In this document: in pieces, positions 48,514 through 60,950 of the stretch
How the letters are laid out: every line of letters begins with the position of its first letter
Numbering within the stretch: the stretch's first letter is position 1
Assembly: GCF_002865645.1 (NCBI RefSeq)
Contig: NW_020194686.1
Coordinates: 488,385 to 552,384, forward strand
Reading direction: 5' to 3'
Length of the DNA: 64,000 bases
DNA from: Hyaloscypha bicolor E
Taxonomy: Eukaryota; Ascomycota; Leotiomycetes; Helotiales; Hyaloscyphaceae
Made by a program: the position numbers and the translations under genes
The notes under the pieces: model-generated
Database searches by the model: none
The model's input: only the letters and a program-made list of their open reading frames with translations
What the model was told of the DNA's origin: nothing

Positions 48514-51196
48514 TCACATCACCCACCTCTCTTCCTTCATCACCACATCCTCAATACCCACCAACTGCGGCACACAGACTGCCTCCCAGATATCCGTCCG
48601 CCAGATTCCCACACTCCACTTATTCTCCACTATCTCCTTCACAAATCCTTCACTCATCCACACACTCGCCACCTTGCCCTTCCCATCCCACGAAAATGAA
48701 CTCCAAACCCTGACACCTTCCTCCCTCAATTGATCAATCGGCTGCCCTGACAATTTTGGCTCGAATTCATCTGTGCTGGGATCGAGAAACAATCTGAGGT
48801 GAGAGAGAACGCCTTGCGGTGCGTTGTTGTCGGAGAAAAGACTTTCTTTGACGAAGACCAGGATCAGACAACTTGGTTGTGCGACGTAGTTCATATATCC
48901 TTCCAGCTTGAAAGTGTATTTGTAGATCTCGTCTGATTTTGAGATTAAGGGTGAGGTGAGTTTGAAGGGAAGCAAAGGTTGGAATAGGCTTGCGAGGGTG
49001 CCGAGTTCGTGTGAGAAAGGTGTGGTGCAGAGTTTTCGGTCCGGGTAGTTGCGTTTGACATCTGCTGGCTTCATTGGCTTCGCTCTTGGCGGACGAGCGG
49101 TGGTTATGACATTGTTGTGTATGATGTTCAAGAGGGCTTCCGAGAGCCAGTGAGAGGGGTAGCCGAAGCCTCGAAGCTGGGCGATGAGCCGGAAAAGTAT
49201 GCAAAGGTTCAAAGGACTGAAGATTATTTTGCTGTTGAGAGTGATGTCAATCCGCATTGGTAGAGCGAGGCGGAAGAAGAGTGAGCAGAACCATTTCGTG
49301 AATTTCTTCCTGGGGAGTAGAGCGGAGAAGTTGTGAGGACCGGGCTTGGACCAGGTGTAGAATGTGTAATCTGCCATGGGGTATGGGAGAGCATCGTTCT
49401 CGCGAATGACGATCATGATTTGAGCAAGGGCTTCTAGGGTGTCGGTGTCGGGGATTTGGTTATAGTCTGCAAGATAATCCTCGACAGTTCGCCAGCTGTC
49501 TGAATTACGCAGACAAGTCGCGCGGAGACTTGAAGCTGGTCCCCGGCGGAGAAAGGGCATAGCGTGGGCGAAGGTTGTGACATGGCCGTGGGTGTAATCA
49601 CTGCTTCTTTTTAGCATTCCATGACCAAAGGAAGTGTGAATACTCACGGCACATTGCTCAGATGGATCCTGTCGTACAAGATTGGGAATTCCTTAGGACG
49701 AGTAACCGTCTCGTACAGACCAAATTGAATCTTCTCCGCAACATCCACGTAGTCTCCCAGAATAGCCTCGACCTTCAGTCTCTCGCCGAGATACTCAATT
49801 GCCTTGGCAGCCTCTAAGAAGAATGGCTTCATGTGTTCGAATAGCCTGTCTGGGTTGTTCGGCTTTGTCTGAACTTCGACGTAGGCAAAGTGATCGATGG
49901 CCTCAAACGGATTGAATCCCATATCAAACATATGTTTACCTTGCAGATCCGCATACCAGTCCTTATCCATGAGTGTCGTATTGAGGTGCCAATTCTCCCC
50001 TAGGTACTTCTTGAAAATTTTTGAGTTCTTTCGCGGACTGGTAGAATATTTCTGGATCATTTCCAAGAATCCAGGATCATGCAGTTGTAGGACTCTGTTG
50101 GAAGGAAAGAGGACAGCTGATTCAATGTAAAGACGTTTTTCGTTCTTGTAGAATGCATCTCCTTCGTTTCGCATGTGCCCCGCTGCCTCGGAAATGGACA
50201 TCTTCAAGGAAACCTTGTCCACGACCTCGTTACTGGTGAAAATTTGCTTTCCCTCTCCCAACCAATGTCTCAAAGCAGCGAGATAAGATGGGATATCTTT
50301 CTCGTGGAGGAAAAGCCATTTCAAGGGGCTGCTTCCTTTCTCCAATGTGTCGATAGCGTTTGAGATGGTGGCTTCGAGCATCTCGAAGGCGTATCTCGGC
50401 ATTACCGTAGAGAGATAAATAAAGAAGACTGTATTCAATACCATTTCTTTCTGGTCTTCCTTATCCAACTCAGTCAACTTATTCAACAACATCCAAACCA
50501 CCACATTCCTCGCCAACGCACTCTTGGAAATATCGTTGATGGTGAAGTGATACTTCCTCTCAGGGCTGCCCTTCAGCCTCTCGGACTCGGATATTACAGC
50601 GAACGTTTGTAACACCGCCCTTGCATCTCCTACACCTCCGAGAAAGAAGGAAACCTCCTTCGATTCCGGAGCGAACGCCTCAAACATATCGGCCTCGAAG
50701 ATAGTAGCCACGTCATCGTGACCGACCGTGAAGTACTCAGTAGAGGTAAACATGCTTGGTTTGTATCTCGGCAACTTCTCCAAAATTCTCTTCCGAACCT
50801 CTTTCTTTTCCGCTGCACCCGATTTGAACGAGTGTATTTCAGCTTTCGAGATTCGTGCTTGCAATTTCTCAACCTGAGCTTGGTCTGCTGGAGAAAGATC
50901 GACGCCCAAAAGAGAGATGGCGTCTTTTGCGGTCGTAATGCATTTCGTATAGGCACCCAACTCATAATAGCCTGCTGAGAGGTTGCGTGGAGGAATTGGA
51001 TCGGCAGGATCCGCTTTTATGGCCTCCATGTATTTCTTGCAAGCTGTGAAAGGTTTGTCAGCACAGTCAAAACTGCTTTGGGTAAGAGTAGACTACCCAG
51101 AGGAATCTTCCCGGCTTTGTAGAGAGCATTGCCTTGTTCTCGAAGGGTGCTTGACGTCGATGGCGCTCGGGCATCCTTCGGCTCTGAGTGAGCCAT
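48514..51196 (-). CDS. TPR and DUF4470 domain protein
   Basis: Three minus-strand exons, 51,196-51,097, 51,043-49,648 and 49,600-48,514, with GT-AG introns of 53 and 47 bp; the product is 860 residues. The first join completes a TPR: LREQGNALYKAGKIPLACKK then YMEAIKADPADPIPPRNLSA, followed by a second TPR-like helix pair. The DUF4470 domain follows (about residues 120-230) with FFLGGVGDARAVLQTFAVIS and KYHFTINDISKSALARN. The second join reads SNVPDYTHGHVTTFAHAMPF. The C-terminal 300 residues are conserved-looking but unassigned. No MYND zinc finger is seen, though some relatives carry one. Probably cytosolic or nuclear; the N-terminal TPRs suggest protein binding. Function unknown. Confidence 0.88.
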
Positions 51197-51896
51197 CTTG
51201 GGAAGAAGCTGAGGAATCGTGGTGCGACCGTACGAGAAATCAGGTGGTCCAATTGATGCAAGCCTGGAGAATGCTACACTTTGGGTAAAGATTTGTGGCA
51301 CCAGAGGTCAAGAGACAGCGCATTCACTGTGTTGATGAGGATGAGCTGAGGTAAAGGCGGTGAGTGTGCCGCCAAAACGGGAGTTGGCGCCTCTGGGATT
51401 ATCATATCACGTGCATCTTAACTCTACAATACTCAGTTGAAAGAAAATAGTATTTTGATTATAGCTATATAATCTTGACGGCGGTGAGAATTAGAAACTG
51501 AGTAAAGGATGTTAGTGATTGGGTCAACGAGACGGAAAGTGTCCTACAGAGATTCAAATTCCAAAGAATGCTAATAATGTATGGTCTCTTTAATAATTTT
51601 ACGATTTGAAATGAGAGTTAGAGATTAAGAGGCAGGGCGCTATTATATGTTACATCTAGGTTTGCTACATGTTACCGTAGTACTTGGGAATAGAGGGCTA
51701 GTTTTAAGCCCGATGCATCTGCGCAGTGATAAAGGTTTCGAAACGAGGGTCATAGAATCTTTTAAGCTGGCAAACTCCAAAGGCTTTTTGACAGTATTTT
51801 CACGGTGCAAAGGTCGTGTGGCTCTCACGACATATAACTATGGTTATCTCAAATACATTGCCGTCGTCACAACTATCTGTCGAAAGTGCCAGTACC
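51197..51896. other. Promoter side of the DUF4470 gene and flank
   Basis: No supported gene. An open frame starting at 51,647 leads into the ankyrin pseudogene but shows no recognisable motif in its first part. Confidence 0.45.
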
Positions 51897-52790
51897 AAAT
51901 CCCTAATGCTGAATCCACAAAAGGGACCTGGTCCAATGCACTCTCAAGGAGTGGCCAACTGCCCTCCCATGCGTTGATTACATCTCGGCTACACAACCAA
52001 GTTCGAAATCCTTTGATCCACGCTCTTAACGCCCAAGATAACAGCTGCACCACTCTCTACGCCAGCGATCCTTCTCTCCTCAACGCTCGTGCTCACCTGG
52101 GATACACACCTTTTCACTTTACTGCACATGTCGGTCTCTACTCCGTCGCCTCAATTTTCATCTCCCATGGAACCTTGACCAATATCCGTGGCGATAAAGA
52201 CCTCTCCCCGCTCTTGACAGTTATTGAGCTCGATCAGCCCCGGATCGTGCAGCTCCTTCCCCAAAACGGCGCGAATATCCATTCCGCCTGTGGTTTCCGT
52301 AAAAGTACGGCTCTTTACGCTACTGCTACTACTACTACTACTACTACTACTACTAGTAGTAGTAGTAGTAGTAAGTTCTCATTGTCCCAACCCTCGTTTC
52401 TTTCCTCCACGAGAAAGGAGCAGGGATCGACATGCTCGGGGGAGAGGTATGCCTCCAACTAGCTTGCCACATTAGTTCTCCGGAATATGCGTCTGTTCTC
52501 CTAGAGAAGGGCGCAAATCCTAATGTGAGGTCAGATGGGGTATATTTGGGGAACCACCGATCACAATCGCGGTACAAAATCATAACTCAGGGGCGTTAGA
52601 CTTGTAGGTTAAATACGGGGCAGACATTGACGTATCTGCAAAGGACGAGAAATTCACAGCCTTGTCAGTGGCGATGTCTTCTAATCTTCAGGAGGTGGAG
52701 CGGAGATTGTTAGAGTATGGGACGGGTGTCAATATGCGTAGAAAACAAGGCGCGAGGGGGTTGCTGAAATATTCTGGACTGGTGCCGTAA
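51897..52790 (+). pseudogene. Ankyrin-repeat gene relic
   Basis: Ankyrin repeats can be read in order, but in shifting frames: LLNARAHLGYTPFHFTAHVG, then SPLLTVIELDQPRIVQLLPQ NGANIHSA. A later frame gives LACHISSPEYASVLLEKGAN PNV, and the last gives FTALSVAMSSNLQEVERRLL EYGTGVN before a TAA at 52,788-52,790. Between them lie a triplet-repeat expansion (52,328-52,372), at least two frameshifts and an in-frame TAG (about 52,604) inside what should read LDLxVKYGADIDV. It is therefore a broken member of the large fungal ankyrin family. No N-terminal effector domain is left. Confidence 0.75.
52328..52372. repeat. Mirror-paired triplet repeat (ACT)9(AGT)6
   Basis: Nine ACT units run directly into six AGT units. 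Because AGT is the reverse complement of ACT, the tract is a self-complementary inverted repeat without a loop and could fold into a hairpin of up to 18 base pairs. It interrupts the ankyrin relic. Confidence 0.95.
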
Positions 52791-52847
52791 AAATATGTGA
52801 GATACTGATTGGCAGAGACCCACAATAGAATCCAGTACCTTGCAAAA

Positions 52848-55545
52848 TCATACACTTTCTCCCACCCGGTTCTCCCCCTCGTACAATTCATCTAACCTTT
52901 CCTTGCGCACAGCAACCGCCCTCCTAACACTATCCCCCTTCTTCTTCCATCTCTCAAACAAACCCACCCTTTGCAAGAACTTAGCCCACCACAACTGCAA
53001 CGTCGCTCCACAAAACCCCAAGAAATCTTCGCTCAGCGCAAGGGCAAGAGAAAAGACAATGATGACAATGGATACAGGGACTATGTATCGTGTTGTCAGC
53101 TGAAACACTTGTCGAACGTGAAGTAAGTGAAGTGGGAGAAAGAACTCACACATGATCAGAAACTGCTTCCAGAGGTGGAAAGTGCCCTGACCGAATTCAG
53201 GGGCATTCATTCCGAAGACCGAAGAGAAAAACCCCAGTGGCAGCTATCACCCCTCGTCAGCATTTCTTCACCTCTAAGTCATACCTTCATTCTTTAATAC
53301 GCACAAAAATGATAGTCACAATAGTAAAGAGCATCAGTGCTCGATTTTGTTTGTTTCCTTGAATAGTCTGTAGCGCGGATTGCTGCGCCAAGTCCCGTGT
53401 GGCAAGGAGGATGTTATTTGCTTCCTCGGCGCGGATGACAGCTTGTCTTGCTTCGAGGACGCCGGCTCGAGCTTCCTCAACATTGGCGTGCTTCTGCTTG
53501 AGGTCAAGCAGTTCTTTCAACTATCCGGAAAATTAGCAAATTTTGCGAGAAATGAGGATTACGAGTAAAAGGAGGGGCTGGGTATACTCACACCTTCAGC
53601 AGTCCTTTCCGCCGCTTTAGTCAGCTCATTGATCTCTGCTTTGCGCCTCACTACCTCCTTTGCTAGATGGCTGACTTTGTCCTTAGTTTTCTGTGTTACT
53701 TCCGTACTTTTACTGCTCAGTTGATCGAGGTGAGCAACAAATTCTTTCACGACGGACTGTTGCTGAGAGTATACTTTGGTCATCATGTGCAACTCATCCT
53801 GGATGTCCTTGATTTCTCTCAACAACTCGCCTTCCGGGTTGATATCTAGAAGTTGTTCAAGAAGCGCATCCTCGTTTTTCATTTTGTCGAGCTTGCGGCG
53901 TGCGGCGTCGGTGAGGTATGGCCATATTTCCTTGGGATCCCTGTTTAGCATCTCACGGTAGCGATGTGAGTCTGGCATGATCAGTTCCCAGAACTCATTG
54001 TAAGCTTTTGTGGACCGGTCTGTCTGTTGTGCATCAGTGAAGAGTGAGTAAAGGACGTTTGGTTTTCGGCTTACAACGTCTCCAATCGCGGTGGAGAATA
54101 TATCCATCACTTCGGGCCTGTTGTCTCGTGAGACTGCGCGGTCGAAAAAAACTCGCGAGCATTGGTCCATCATCATTGTTGCCATATCGTATACGTTATT
54201 TAGATCTGGTCGATCAGAAGCAAGCTGCTCTCGTATCGTTCTATACAAGCCGGAAGGGTCCTGCTTCTTTCTTCCCCAGCGTCTTGGGAAGCTCGTGATC
54301 ACAAGTTCTAGATCGTATTCAGTAAAAAATATCCACGGAATTGTCTGTGAATGTTTTGATGCTTACTGCCATCCAATATCCATAGCCACAGTTGATCAAC
54401 CATGATTATTCTTGGATTTTGATCCTTGGTGGCACGATAGACAACCTGGTCTCGATCTCTGGTCGACGTATCTTTCAGGGTCCAATAGTACGACTGGTCC
54501 AACGTCCTTCGGATGTGAACTGGGCGCTCGGATAGAAGATGTTTTCGAAGCAGCTTTTCATCCGCATCTGCCTTCTTCGCAGTCCCGTAAATGATCGCTT
54601 TAGGAAGCAATTTCTTGCCCCAATTGCTGAGCCGCAAGTCCTTGACTTCTACCCCGGTTGAGGTGCGAGCCCCGGCTGTTTCGGGCGACTCGATGTCTTT
54701 AATGACATTTAGCATCTTTTCCCTTGCCTCATCTGTCTCCCAGTGGAGATAGGGCATCTATACGTTTGCTATTTAGCACAAATCGTAAGGAGGTAAGTGA
54801 AAACTGACAGAAATAACGAAGTCTCGGTGGGTTGCGCTGAGCTCATTTAGACCTAGATTCGGCTTTAATGAGCAAAAAGTGACATAAAGGGAGAGAAGAT
54901 TGTTGTGGCTAATCCTTCAACCTCGGTATTACCTTCAGGGACGATGTCGCATCGATGCCTCATGAATCTCGCATGAATGGGGCCGCCCCTGCCGTGTTGC
55001 TGACCATGCCAGAAATCTGAGCGTAGCAGCCGAGACTGTTTGTCTCCATCCTTGTCTTTCTTATGATAATATATTCGAATGAGATCCTGTTGACAACATA
55101 TCAGACTCAGATCTAGTTAAGTGCCTTGCGGCAATTTGAAACGGACTTGCCTAAACCCATTTCATATTGTTTGCAGGGAGATGGACATGGCGGATGATTC
55201 CTTCTTCATACCCTCCCAAGAGAGGATTATGTTCTTCTTCGTGCAATAGATTGTGAATCGAAAGTTTATCCACAGGTGCTTTGGACTCTTTTTTCGAAGG
55301 GCCGCAAGCATGATCCAGCACATAAGTCTCCCAACCGAATGTGCAGTTCTTATCATTGCATTCTTGGGGTTTGTGATCTGTGTCCTTAGCGGAGTCTTCG
55401 GAGAAGGTTGTGGTGGAAAGTGAACGCGGCGGTATTGGGGGCTGGTCGGTAATGACTTGTGATCGAGTAGGAGTCTCGCTGAAATGGATCGTTTGGGGCG
55501 AGGCTGACGGTCCGCCATTCGCGTCGCCGTTGCCATTGAGAATAT
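52848..55545 (-). CDS. CorA-like Mg2+ transporter family protein, possible stop mutation
   Basis: A fungal CorA/ZntB-like membrane protein. Exons on the minus strand: 55,545-55,157 (or to 55,151), 55,086-54,922, 54,862-54,809, 54,757-54,367, 54,307-53,592, 53,520-53,305 and 53,243-52,848. Family segments appear in order: ANNMKW, DLIRIYYHKKDKD, DFVISMPYLHWETD, VDQLWLWILDGKLVITSFPR, a charged coiled coil, LMLFTIVTIIFLPLGFF, then the CorA signature GMN (FGMNAPEF) and a final membrane span. The start is unresolved: an ATG at about 55,619 does not join with a good intron. Exon 1 ends KWV then TAG just before GCAAGT, a strong GC-type donor; relatives would have Glu or Gln there. Either a weak GTTTAG donor is used or the gene carries a nonsense mutation. 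Donor choice after the second exon (GTTGAA or GTAATA) is also uncertain. Confidence 0.8.
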
Positions 55546-55839
55546 CTACAAACAATTAGCATCTTTGATCCCCAATAGCAACGTAACCGAGAGTCTTGTC
55601 CCATTCCTTTGTCTGCCATTTCAACTCGGGACCTACCCTGAATGCTCAATGTTGGCAAATAAAAAGGTCAGAGAGCGCCCAGCCTTCTCTTGATATAGCT
55701 GGGGCTTCAATGGCCCCCATCTCAGCCGCAGATTCTCGACGGCGGAGAAGTTCCAGGGTCTGCACACCCTTTTGTCAAGCCCCCCAATCAAATCGCAGGC
55801 CCATAAGGCTGGGAAATTGAAATCCGCCACAAAGCGGGA

Positions 55840-56090
55840 AAGAGTAAAACGACACCATCCCCCAGGTGTTGATTAGGGGTGTCGATTAGGGCCCAGCGTG
55901 TTAACGACTTGTAATTGGCTACTTAAGCCCTTTTGAGACCTTAAGTTGGATTTTTTCTTTCTTCAAATATAAGTATAAGCTTACTCTGGCGGGGATTTCT
56001 CCGCTTGTCACCTGGCATAGTCATGTGACATCCGGAGGTCTGCAGCAGCGCATATTACCCTGCTCTCTCTCTTAGAAATCAACTAAGCTG
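55840..56090. repeat. Repeat fragment related to 29.7 kb
   Basis: GGTGTTGATTAGGGGTGTCG and the following T-rich stretch resemble the repeat at 29,700-29,900. It lies directly before the gypsy LTR at 56,091. It may be a solo LTR; limits are uncertain. Confidence 0.4.
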
Positions 56091-59000
56091 TGATGGGCAC
56101 ACGTGATGGCGCATGGACAGGTGTCAGATGTCGTGGATCTAGTTTCCTATTTTAGGTAAAGCTTGCGATCGGAATCATACGGGCGATCGGAATCGTACGG
56201 ATCGCATGGGATCGTATTTCCTAGTTAAGTAAAGTACTTCGCAGGCTTGGCTAAGCACTAGGGAACATATAGGGAGACGCTCCTAGCTTTAGAAAGGGGT
56301 ATTAATTAGTCTTTTATTAGAATCGATTCTTGGAATCAGTTACACTTGCAAGCGTCACTCTGCAGCTTACTTATCTTAACTACTTATATATTACCCTGCT
56401 ATTACGTACCTTATATTCTAATTAATCTAACCTTTAGGGAGCAGTTCGTTACGAGATAGTCAAGCTATTAATAGACAAAATATTAATAGCTAGAGTATTA
56501 ACCAGAAGAAGCGCCTCTGCTACCGCTAGGATAACCTAACCGGATATCTAGAGAAGCACCCAGTCAAGTACTCTTTATACTGCCTAATTAGGAGAAGAAA
56601 GTGGAACTCAGACGCCCCCAGAACTAGCGGATAGGATAATAATAATAGAGAAATTAGCGGCGGCTTACTATTATATTACTAAGTTAGAAACAGAAATATA
56701 ATAGAAAGAAGATCTAGAGAAGCTAGAAGCTCGGATTTATTATCTTAAAGATATTCGGATATCCGGTATAAAACCCGTTATATTCCTGGTAGTATTCTTA
56801 GTTTAGAGGGCTCTAAAAACCCGAGAACTATTTACTTACTAGGAAAAGAGTATTAAAGAAGCCCAGGACTTCTTTTATTAGGTAAAGTTAAAATAATATA
56901 AAAATAGCAGAATTATCTAGGCTACTAATATAATAAAGATTATATATTATATTTCCTATTTTAAGAATATAGCCAGAGATATTTAGAAATATAGGAAGTA
57001 ATTAGTAAATATTAATATTATAAATTAGGAGATTTTTATTAAATTTATAAAGAATTTTATCTTAAATTCAAAAAACTATAATAATAATATTCTTACTAAA
57101 TTTAAAAATACTAAATAATAACTAGACTAGAATATCTAAAGTTTTATATCTTACTTAGATAGCCTATTAAATAATTTGGAATATATAAGTTTATTATAAA
57201 AGTAAAATAACTTATTTAGTAGCTTAAGATAAGAGATTTAGAATAAAATTAATTATTAAGGAAATATTTTATAAGAAAAAAAAAGCTTATTTCTATAATT
57301 ATAAGAATTAAGAATAATTTAAACTTATTTATTTAATAGAAATATAATAATAAGCTAATAAAATAATAAAAGAAAAAAAATAAGAAAAAAATAATAATAA
57401 AAAGAAATTAAAAAGAAATATATTTTTATTATAAGATTTATAAAACCGAAATAATAAAGATATAGTAATAAAATCTAATATAGTACTTATATTAGAATTT
57501 ATAAAACCGAATATAATTTGCTTTATTTACTAAAAAAAGAATTATTATATTACTATTTGCCCTAATTAAAGAAAACTAATTTATTATAACTATAATAAGT
57601 CTAGCTATAAAGTATATAAATATCTAGAACTAAAGAAGCCAGGAAATAAATATATCTTATAATAATTATATTTATTTATATTATAGAAAATAAGGCCTCT
57701 AAAATAAAAATAATAATTAAAATTATTATTAAAATAAGAAAAAATAAGTAAAAAGTTAGAATATTAGTAAATTCGGGTATAAAAGCTAATTATATAAAAA
57801 AGAAATTAGTTTTAGATATAAGTATTTTATTAATATTAAAAATAACTTTCTTATTTTTATTAGAAAAAAAATCTATTTATATAAAAATTATATTAGAATT
57901 ATTATTAAGAATATACTAGAGAACTAAAAAGAAGTTAATATATATTTTATATTATATAATTTTAATTTAAATTATATTAATATAATACTTGGATTTCTAT
58001 AGCTTTATTAAGTTAATTTCCTAATTTTCTTTAAAGAAATAATATAAAAATACTAGATTTAAATATAAAAAATTAAAGTTCTAAATATTAGGAAGTTTAC
58101 TAAAATAATAAAATATAAGATATATGTTTTTCTATTAATTATTTATTTTATAATAAATAAATAAAGAAATATTATTATTACTATTAATAAAATAATTATA
58201 TTTCCCAAGAAATATTAGAATCTTTTTCAAGTATTTTTTATAAAGGCTATAAATATATTATTTAACTATTATATAATAAAGTATTATATAAATCTAAAAT
58301 TAGGGTTCTAATTATTATATAATCCTATATATATTTTATTAAAAAAAGAGCTTAAAGTTCTTTAGAAATATCTTAATACTAGTCTAGAAAAGAAATAGAT
58401 TCATTATTTTACTAGCCTAGCTAGTACCCTAATTATATTTATTCTAAAGAAAAAAAGCGGCTTATATTTATATATTAATTACTAGAATCTAAATAAAATT
58501 ATTATTAAGAACTAAATATTATTATTACTTATTAATAAAATAATAGATAAGCTTTATAAAATAAAAATATATATAAAACTAGATTTAAAAAATACTTATT
58601 ATTAGTTATAAATATAAGAAGATAATAAATAAAAGATAGTATTTCAAATATATTATAGATATTTTAAATACTATATTATATTTTTTAGACTATCTAATAT
58701 TCTAATAATATTTCAGGTATATATTAATTATATATTAATAGATCTTATAAATATTATTTATATAATCTATCTAAATAATATTTTAATTTATTTAGAGAAT
58801 CTAGAATAATATATAATAATAATCTAATATATATTCGAGTAATTATAATAATACTAGCTTTTTATAAACTTAATAAAATGCGAATTTAATATAAAGAAAA
58901 TAAAGTTTCTGGAATTTATAATTAGCCTAGATAATATAGAAATAAAAGCTAGCCGGATTATAGTTATTAGGAAATAGCTAGTCCTAAAAAATAATATTTA

Positions 59001-60130
59001 AGAAATTTAAATATTTCTAGATTTTATTAACTTTTACTAGAGATTTATCTATAGATATTTTAGAATAATAAAAGAATTAACTAATTTATTAAAAACTAGT
59101 AGAAACCCATAATATTATTTTAGCTAGATAAATAAGGCAAATAAGGCTTTTAAGAAACTATAAATTATATTTATAATAGTACTAATTCTTTATTATTTTA
59201 ATCTAGCCTTAAAGATTTATATAGAAATAAATATTTTAGAATTTATAATTATAAATATAATTTCCTAGCTTTTTAGTAAGAAAATAGAAGCTAGGTAATA
59301 TTTTATTACTTTCTATTTAAAGAAAATAACCATAATTAAAAATAAATATAAAATATATAATTCTAAACTCTTAGCTATTATTCTAGTATTTTATATCTAG
59401 TAATATTACCTAGTATATATCTAGTATATTATTATTATTAAAATAAATTATAATAACTTAAAATACTTTATAACTAAGAGAAAACTAAATAGTTAATAGA
59501 TAAAATAAGTAAAGAAGCTAGCTATTTTTAACTTTATTTTAAAATACTAGCTAGAATATAGTAATCTCGCTAATAGGCTATTAAGAAAGCTAGATTTTAT
59601 AATAGATATAAATAAAAATACTTTATTATTTAAATTTTATAATAAGTTATAAAATATAAAATAGAAAGCCCTATAAATAATAATAATAGAATATTATACT
59701 ATTTCTATAATACTATAATTTAAGGCCTAGAAAAAAGAAAATAGGTATTTCTTAATTAGTAAAATACTAAGAAATTCCGAAAAAGAAGTTTATTTTAGTA
59801 ATAGAATAATATTAGAAATATTATTACTTGAGTCTATTACTAGTATAGCTAGTTATAAATAATATATATTATAAATTCTAGTTATATAAATAATTAGGTC
59901 CAAAATAATATATAAAAAAAATAAAGAAATATTATTTAAATTACTATTATAGTACTAAAAGCTTAATTTATTAGTATAATACTAGTAATATAAATAGTTT
60001 TTAAAAAAGACTTTTATTAGAGCTATTAAGATTTAGGAACTTAATATATCTAGGTTATTAAAATATTAGAATATTATTTATATACTAAATAAGCCGGCTT
60101 TTAAAAAAAAATTATTATAAGCTAATTATA
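56091..60130 (+). mobile_element. Ty3/gypsy retrotransposon with a little-mutated 5' LTR
   Basis: A plus-strand gypsy element. The presumed LTR (about 56,091-56,425) begins TGTGATGGGCACACG, keeps normal composition, and is followed by GGGAGCAGTTCGTTACGA, typical of a gypsy leader. Further in, the sequence collapses to RIP-level AT content. A gag CCHC zinc knuckle at 57,519-57,560 still has exact C-x2-C-x4-H-x4-C spacing, but the second Cys and the His have become Tyr. The reverse transcriptase is readable at about 58,430-58,800 (KSGLYLYINY, YLNNILIYLEN for YLDDILIYSEN), and RNase H at about 59,190-59,280. No 3' LTR was recognised. Confidence 0.75.
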
Positions 60131-60140
60131 ATAACCTTAT

Positions 60141-60950
60141 TATTAGTATAGCTATTTTTCTAGAAGTTATATATATAGTTACGAGATACGGGATACGAGA
60201 TATAGGTAATAGGTAATAAGATATAAGTAATAAGATATGAGATATAGGATATAATTATATAACCTTATATCCTATTAGTAATTCGATTAATAAACTAGAC
60301 TTCTTTAGGCTTAGTAGATTTAGGGATTATATATTAATACTATAATACTATAATTCCTACTTCTAAATAATAACTTTACTAATCTTATATAAATAGTACT
60401 TTTATACTTATATAATAATATTATATATTTCTAGTAAACTAATACTAATTAGTTTATATTCAGATTAGAATAAGATCTATTAGTACTTATAGATTAGGAA
60501 GAATTAAGCTATACTTACCTAAGATTTAGTTACTTAAAAGTAAAGCCATTATTTTAGTTAAAAAGGAAATAACTATTAATCCTATTACCTGTAATTCGGT
60601 TATATAGGCAGGAAAGATATTTGATTTTACTAAGGCCCAATTATACTATATTAAAAAGGGAAATATCTATTAGTCCTATTACCTATAATTCAGTTATATA
60701 GGTAGGAAGAGTACTTAATCTTACTAAGTACTAAAACAATTAACTATTTAATTATTCTATTCTATTTCTATTTAACTCCTATAAAACCCTCTTAAAAACT
60801 ACCTTCTTTTAAATCCCTGGGGCTCTTAAGCTTTAGAACTATTAAGTCCTCTCGGAATCTTAATATTTTACTTCTTAAATTTCATTTCCTAAATTTCTTA
60901 TTATAAATATAATTTTTACTTTAAATATAATACCTACTATAAATTACCTA
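60141..60950 (+). repeat. Copia-type LTR copy with internal 94-bp direct repeat
   Basis: Begins TATTAGTATAGC like the copies at 333 and 14,006. Within it, a unit containing CTATTAATCCTATTACCTGT at 60,573 recurs at 60,667 with a few RIP-type differences, an offset of 94 bases. The end is approximate. Confidence 0.6.

Noticed and set aside
53100..53160. GTGAGT...TTTCAG intron near the CorA C-terminus
   Set aside because: Removing it breaks frame before the last membrane span, whereas the unspliced frame reads through cleanly.
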